DNA of 27,859 nucleotides from JAQVCM01 sp040403095 (lineage in GTDB: Bacteria; Bacteroidota; Bacteroidia; Flavobacteriales_D; Crocinitomicaceae). The stretch lies in assembly GCA_040403095.1 (NCBI GenBank), contig JBBALI010000046.1, forward strand, positions 1-27,859, read 5' to 3'. Shown here in pieces: positions 23,790 through 27,859 of the stretch (the stretch's first letter is position 1; every line of letters begins with the position of its first letter). The notes below the pieces were generated by a model. The model had not been told where the DNA came from, ran no database searches, and saw only the letters and a list, made by a program, of their open reading frames with translations. The translations under genes were made by a program, and so were the position numbers.

Positions 23790-24551
23790 TTATTGCGCAC
23801 AAAATCCACCATCGATGATTTGAGTTGTTCCTGTGATAAATTGACTTTCATCGCTGGCTAAAAACAACACCAACTTTGCAATTTCTTCTGGCTCGGCATA
23901 TCTTCCCAACGGAATCATCGCTTCAAATTTTTTCTGCGCTTCTCTCGCTTGACCTACAGAACCGCCTTCTTCGATTGAACGCATCATTCTATTGTTGACT
24001 GGCGAGGGATGCACCGAATTGACCCTGATTTTTCTCGGTGCAACTTCAAGCGCTGTTGTTCTCATAATGCCGACCACTGCGTGCTTGCTTGTCGCATATG
24101 CTCCCAATTGAGGAAATCCAACAATTCCAGCAACGGAAGACGTAATTATAATACTTCCGCCGTCGTTCATTTGCGGAATTACGTATTTGTTTCCTTGCCA
24201 AACGCCTTTTACATTGACAGCCATAACGAGATCAAAAATATCTTCAGGATAATCAACAATCGAAGATACAACGCCTTCAATACCAGCATTATTGAAAAAA
24301 ATATCAATCTTGCCAAATTGCTTCACAGTTTCATTGACGTAGTTTTCGACGTCTTTGGATTTTGAAACATCTGCCACACAAAACTGGATATTTTTACCTC
24401 CCAATTCAGAAATTACTTTTTCTAAATCCGCTTTGTTTTTGTCAACCAATACCACTTTAGCGCCTTCTGCCAAGAAAATTTTTGCGGTAATTTTACCTAT
24501 GCTCCCTGCGCCACCGGTGATGATGGCTACTTTGTTTTGTAATCTTTCCAT
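23790..24551 (-). CDS. Short-chain dehydrogenase/reductase
   Basis: The preferred start at 24551 (MERLQNKVAIITGG) gives 253 residues. A longer frame from 24614 would overlap the preceding gene. The classical SDR motifs are all present: cofactor loop TGGAGSIG (12-19), NNAG (87-90), and catalytic Asn113, Ser139, Tyr152 and Lys156 (YATSK). Asp37 at the end of strand two favours NAD(H) over NADP(H). The protein resembles glucose-1-dehydrogenase-like and cyclopentanol-dehydrogenase-like SDRs, whose substrates cannot be told from sequence. It follows the cupin lipoprotein gene by 22 bp on the same strand. Confidence 0.9.
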   Translation of the reverse strand: MERLQNKVAIITGGAGSIGKITAKIFLAEGAKVVLVDKNKADLEKVISELGGKNIQFCVADVSKSKDVENYVNETVKQFGKIDIFFNNAGIEGVVSSIVDYPEDIFDLVMAVNVKGVWQGNKYVIPQMNDGGSIIITSSVAGIVGFPQLGAYATSKHAVVGIMRTTALEVAPRKIRVNSVHPSPVNNRMMRSIEEGGSVGQAREAQKKFEAMIPLGRYAEPEEIAKLVLFLASDESQFITGTTQIIDGGFCAQ

Positions 24552-24573
24552 GCGAATGATATTACTTTGAAAA

Positions 24574-25107
24574 TTATTCAGTCGTTTTCCCATCAAACTT
24601 TTCAGCGATTTCATCCGCTTCTTTTTTGGTTTTCCGAATGATTTTATCTTCGTGATTGGGCGGCGAATAAATGGTGTATAATTTCAAATCTAATTTATCA
24701 TCTGTGTTGATAATATTGTGTTTTGCACCAGCAGGAACAATGATTGCATCGCCAATGATGATTTGTCGGACTTGGTCGTTAATGATGCACTGCCCCATTC
24801 CATTCTCCACTCTGAAAAATTGGTCAACCGCTGTGTGCGTTTCTTCCCCAATCTCTTCTCCAGGTTTTAATGACATTACGACCAACTGCATGTTTTTACT
24901 TGTGTACAAAACTTGCCTGAAATTTTTGTTTTGAAGTGTGATTACCTCAATATTCGCTTCGTAACCTTTCATATTCTTCCATTTAGGTGCAGTTGCACGG
25001 GTTAGACTCTTTGATTTGACGTTGTCTTTTTCATGAATCGATGATTTCTGTTCACAAGCCGACAGCAAAACAATTATCGCTGTCACAATCCAAACTTTAT
25101 ACTTCAT
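24574..25107 (-). CDS. Cupin-domain lipoprotein
   Basis: The 177-residue protein has a lipoprotein signal with lipobox LLSAC, so Cys18 is probably lipidated and the protein sits in the cell envelope. Residues about 70-150 form a single cupin barrel (LKPGEEIGEETHTAVDQFFR, then GMGQCIIN and GDAIIVPAGAKHNIIN), with His residues placed for metal binding. Cytosolic cupins of this kind are common. A lipidated one next to an SDR is less so. The pair may act on a small sugar-like or aldehyde substrate, but this is inference. A possible -7 box is upstream. Confidence 0.85.
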   Translation of the reverse strand: MKYKVWIVTAIIVLLSACEQKSSIHEKDNVKSKSLTRATAPKWKNMKGYEANIEVITLQNKNFRQVLYTSKNMQLVVMSLKPGEEIGEETHTAVDQFFRVENGMGQCIINDQVRQIIIGDAIIVPAGAKHNIINTDDKLDLKLYTIYSPPNHEDKIIRKTKKEADEIAEKFDGKTTE

Positions 25108-25124
25108 ATTGAAAGATTTAATTG

Positions 25125-25132
25125 CAAAGTTC
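25125..25132 (-). promoter_or_regulatory. Possible -7 box for the cupin-SDR unit
   Basis: On the minus strand this reads GAACTTTG, one mismatch from TAnnTTTG, 17 bp before the cupin ATG. No convincing -33 element is present. Confidence 0.3.
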
Positions 25133-25354
25133 TAGGATTTGAATTGATAAAACCTTGCGAAATTTTCTTCCAATGTTGTGAAATTTTGAGCTGAAACTGC
25201 TATTCACCCAAGTAGAGCATTGATTCTAAACTTCCTGTTAAAACATTCATATATCTATGGATTAAATTGTAAAAAATTCATTTACCGTGAATTATGTAAA
25301 TATCCATATTTATTGTATAACTAAAAAAGTAATCGAATCCATGACCTTTACAAA

Positions 25355-25370
25355 GTGAAAATTCTTTCAC
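25355..25370. promoter_or_regulatory. Inverted repeat GTGAAA-ATTC-TTTCAC before the DUF3494 gene
   Basis: A perfect six-base inverted repeat with a four-base spacer lies 16 bp before the ATG at 25387. It could be an operator or a small hairpin in the mRNA leader. No T-run follows, so it is not a terminator. Confidence 0.35.
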
Positions 25371-25386
25371 ACATAAATAAAATGAT

Positions 25387-27859
25387 ATGAAAAGAAAACT
25401 ACATTTTAATTTTTTGATTCTGATGCTTTTTCTGCTTCCCAGCATTGGCTTTGCTCAGTCGGTCAACTTAGGTTCGGCTGCAAGCTATGCCATCTATTCA
25501 ACTGGCGGTGCAGTAACAAACGGAGGAACAATTTTTAAAACACGTGTCACCGGAAATATTGGCACATCAAGTGATCCAACCTTACCAGGATTTGGAAATA
25601 TTGATGGAGTTCTGACAAACGTCAGTAATTTAGTCACCAACACCCAATTGGATTTAGATATTTTATCTGCCTACAATGATTTAAGTGTTGCGATTCCAAC
25701 ATTTTTCCCCGCTCCATTATTAGGAAATGGACAAATTTTAGTTCCGGGTGTTTATGACATTGCTGGACCAACTGTTTTGAACCTGACACTAACTTTAGAT
25801 GGTCAAAATGATCCCAATTCAATTTTTATCATCAAAATTGGCGGTGCGTTTTCATCGAGCGCCAATGCGAAAGTAAAATTGATTAATGGTGCATTGGCTT
25901 GCAACGTTTACTGGAAAGTAGAAGGACTGGTAAGTTTGGCAACAGGAACTTCTATGAAAGGAACCATCGTTGCCAACAATTCAGCCATTGTGATGACTGT
26001 TGGCGATACTTTAGAAGGACGCGCTTTTGCAATTGAAGGCGCAATCACAGTTTCTGAATTTTTTGCTTATTTACCAACTGGTTGCGGAAGTCCAACATTA
26101 TCTGGACCAATCGCACCAAATCTAGGAAACGCAGGTTGTTTCGCACTTTTTTCATCCAATGGTGTAAATACAAATGTCGGAATAACGAATGTAACTGGCG
26201 ATGTCGGGACAAATGGTCCGAGTGATTTAACAACTGGATACAATGCACTTTTGGTGAATGGTATTATTCACCCTATTCCGGACTTAGTCACAGCGCAAGC
26301 CGCTGCGGATCTTTTGGTAGGCTACAACTATATGGTCGGTTTAGATCCAGGAGATATTGAATTGCTGCGCCCAGATTTATTTGGACATGAATTGGTTTTG
26401 ACACCTCACACCTACCTCATGCTTGGAGCTGTCACTTTTACAGATACCGTTTATTTAGATGCTAGAGGTAATGTAGACGCTGTTTTCATCATCAATGTAA
26501 ATGGTGCATTTTCAACTAGTGTCAACTCAAAAGTCAAATTAATCAACGGTGCGCAAGCTAAAAATGTTTATTGGAAAATAGACGGAAGTGTTACCATTGC
26601 TGACAATTCAGTATTCAATGGAACGCTGGTTGTTAATGGTGCAATTAATTTAAATACAGGTGTTCAATTAAATGGAAGAGCATTAACGATTTCAGGTGCT
26701 TTAAATGTACAAGCGTCAAACGCAATTATGCAAACGCCTTGTTCTCCTCAGATTACTACTTCACCAACAAATCAAACTGTTTGTTTAGGTAATTCAGCAA
26801 CTTTTACTGCAATAGCAACTGGCGCTGGATTAACTTATCAGTGGAGAAAAGGTTTGGTGAATATAGTGAATAGCGCTTCAATTTCTGGCGCTCAAACAGC
26901 AACTTTGACTATCAATCCAACAACTGCCCTAGATGCTGGTATCAATTACAATGTGGTAGTTTCTGGAACTTATTCGCCTACTGTGACTTCTTCAAATGTT
27001 TCGTTGATTTTAAACGCAGCGCCAACAATCACGGTGCAGCCAACAAATCAAAGTATTTGCTTGGGAAGCTCAGTCACTTTTAGTGTTACTGCTACTGGAA
27101 CAAATATTTCTTATCAATGGAGAAAAGGTTTGGTGAACTTGGTAAATGGTGTTTCTGTTTCAGGAGCAAATTCAGCTTCGTTGACAATCAATCCAACTTC
27201 TGCTTTAGATGTTGCAGCGAATTACAATGTGGTCGTTTCGGGAACTTGTTCGCCAAATGCAACTTCGAATAACGTTTCGCTAATTTTGAATTCTACACCA
27301 ACAATTACTGTTCAACCAACAAATCAAACAATTTGTTTGGGAAGTTCAGTGACTTTTAGTGTTACTGCTACTGGAACAAATATTTCTTATCAATGGAGAA
27401 AAGGTTTGGTGAACTTGGTAAATGGCGTTTCTGTTTCAGGAGCAAATTCAGCTTCATTGACGATCAATCCAACTTCTGCTTTAGATGTTGCAGCGAATTA
27501 CAATGTGGTTGTTTCGGGAACTTGTTCGCCAAATGCAACTTCAAATAACGTTTCGTTGACTTTGAATGCTGCACCAGCAATCACGGTTCAACCAACAAAT
27601 CAAACAATTTGTTTGGGAAGTTCAGTGACTTTTAGTGTTACTGCTACTGGAACAAATATTTCTTATCAATGGAGAAAAGGTTTGGTGAACTTGGTAAATG
27701 GTGTTTCTGTTTCAGGAGCAAATTCAGCTTCGTTGACAATCAATCCAACTTCTGCTTTAGATGTTGCAGCGAATTACAATGTGGTCGTTTCGGGAACTTG
27801 TTCGCCAAATGCGACTTCAAATAACGTTTCGTTGACTTTGAATGCTGTACCAACGATTA
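25387..27859 (+). CDS. Secreted DUF3494 (ice-binding-like) protein with Ig-like repeats, 3' truncated by window
   Basis: The open frame runs from ATG 25387 to the window end (824 residues seen, no stop). A signal peptide (MKRKLHFNFLILMLFLLPSI, cleavage near GFAQ) is followed by two DUF3494 domains at about 23-235 and 244-455. Each has the typical sequence IFIIKIxGAFSxSxNxKVKL and a YWKxxGxVxxA segment. DUF3494 forms a beta-solenoid found in many ice-binding and adhesion proteins; whether these copies bind ice is not evident. From about residue 458 come Ig-like repeats of 92 residues (PTNQxxCLGxS, YQWRKGLVN, SLTINPTSALD, YNVVVSGT). At least four are present, and the last is cut off. A T9SS sorting domain is expected beyond the window. 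Confidence 0.88.
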   Translation, partial: MKRKLHFNFLILMLFLLPSIGFAQSVNLGSAASYAIYSTGGAVTNGGTIFKTRVTGNIGTSSDPTLPGFGNIDGVLTNVSNLVTNTQLDLDILSAYNDLSVAIPTFFPAPLLGNGQILVPGVYDIAGPTVLNLTLTLDGQNDPNSIFIIKIGGAFSSSANAKVKLINGALACNVYWKVEGLVSLATGTSMKGTIVANNSAIVMTVGDTLEGRAFAIEGAITVSEFFAYLPTGCGSPTLSGPIAPNLGNAGCFALFSSNGVNTNVGITNVTGDVGTNGPSDLTTGYNALLVNGIIHPIPDLVTAQAAADLLVGYNYMVGLDPGDIELLRPDLFGHELVLTPHTYLMLGAVTFTDTVYLDARGNVDAVFIINVNGAFSTSVNSKVKLINGAQAKNVYWKIDGSVTIADNSVFNGTLVVNGAINLNTGVQLNGRALTISGALNVQASNAIMQTPCSPQITTSPTNQTVCLGNSATFTAIATGAGLTYQWRKGLVNIVNSASISGAQTATLTINPTTALDAGINYNVVVSGTYSPTVTSSNVSLILNAAPTITVQPTNQSICLGSSVTFSVTATGTNISYQWRKGLVNLVNGVSVSGANSASLTINPTSALDVAANYNVVVSGTCSPNATSNNVSLILNSTPTITVQPTNQTICLGSSVTFSVTATGTNISYQWRKGLVNLVNGVSVSGANSASLTINPTSALDVAANYNVVVSGTCSPNATSNNVSLTLNAAPAITVQPTNQTICLGSSVTFSVTATGTNISYQWRKGLVNLVNGVSVSGANSASLTINPTSALDVAANYNVVVSGTCSPNATSNNVSLTLNAVPTI
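26764..27859 (+). repeat. 276-bp tandem repeats encoding Ig-like domains
   Basis: Unit starts marked by CCAACAAATCAAA lie at 26764, 27040, 27316 and 27592, an exact period of 276 bp (92 codons). Units 2 to 4 are nearly identical, with most differences at third codon positions. Unit 1 is more diverged and encodes GTYSP where the others encode GTCSP. The last unit is cut by the window. Confidence 0.92.

Noticed and set aside
24552..24614. Longer N-terminus for the SDR
   Set aside because: It overlaps the cupin gene and adds residues not seen in SDR enzymes, whose fold begins near MERLQNKVAIITGG.
26764..27859. CRISPR array
   Set aside because: The repeats are long (276 bp), contiguous and coding, with no unique spacers.

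Overview
The window is an AT-rich stretch of a Bacteroidota chromosome, most likely a flavobacterial-type genome (order Flavobacteriales; a Crocinitomicaceae/Fluviicola-like relative would fit, but that is inference). The evidence is two complete secreted proteins with type IX secretion (T9SS) C-terminal sorting domains, the gliding-motility genes gldF and gldG, a sliding-clamp gene beside them, -7 promoter boxes of the Bacteroidota form TAnnTTTG, and start sites without a strong Shine-Dalgarno sequence.

Layout. 1-3372: the 3' tail of an unidentified gene, a large T9SS-sorted secreted protein on the minus strand, and a second, frameshifted copy of the tail, so the secreted-protein gene is bracketed by ~53-bp direct repeats. 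3373-6467: mitochondrial-type aconitase and a small outer-membrane beta-barrel protein, each with a promoter and a clear terminator. 6490-10229 (minus): a propeller-like T9SS-sorted protein and a short MutS2 lacking its Smr nuclease domain. 10230-10562 is non-coding and repeat-rich, with a long imperfect palindrome. 10563-15357 (minus): a gldF-gldG-DUF4340-like-dnaN cluster with a good promoter before gldF and a terminator after dnaN. 15358-15722 is non-coding or holds a decayed gene remnant.

15723-22473 (plus) looks like a compact anti-phage or mobile-DNA defence island: a single-chain type IIG restriction-modification enzyme, a four-helix membrane protein, an AbiH-family protein, and a two-gene unit made of a DUF488 fusion protein plus an uncharacterised partner. 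The DUF488 gene has a -7 promoter box four bases before its ATG, which predicts a leaderless transcript; mutS2 has the same arrangement. These last two units (membrane protein + AbiH, and DUF488 fusion + partner) are the best candidates for an under-described system.

22681-23744 returns to housekeeping with rlmH and a TPR protein. 23790-25107 (minus) is a cupin lipoprotein followed by a short-chain dehydrogenase. The window ends inside a large secreted protein (25387 onward) with two DUF3494 (ice-binding-like) domains and at least four ~92-residue Ig-like repeats encoded by an almost identical 276-bp tandem repeat. No tRNA, rRNA, CRISPR array or insertion sequence was recognised.
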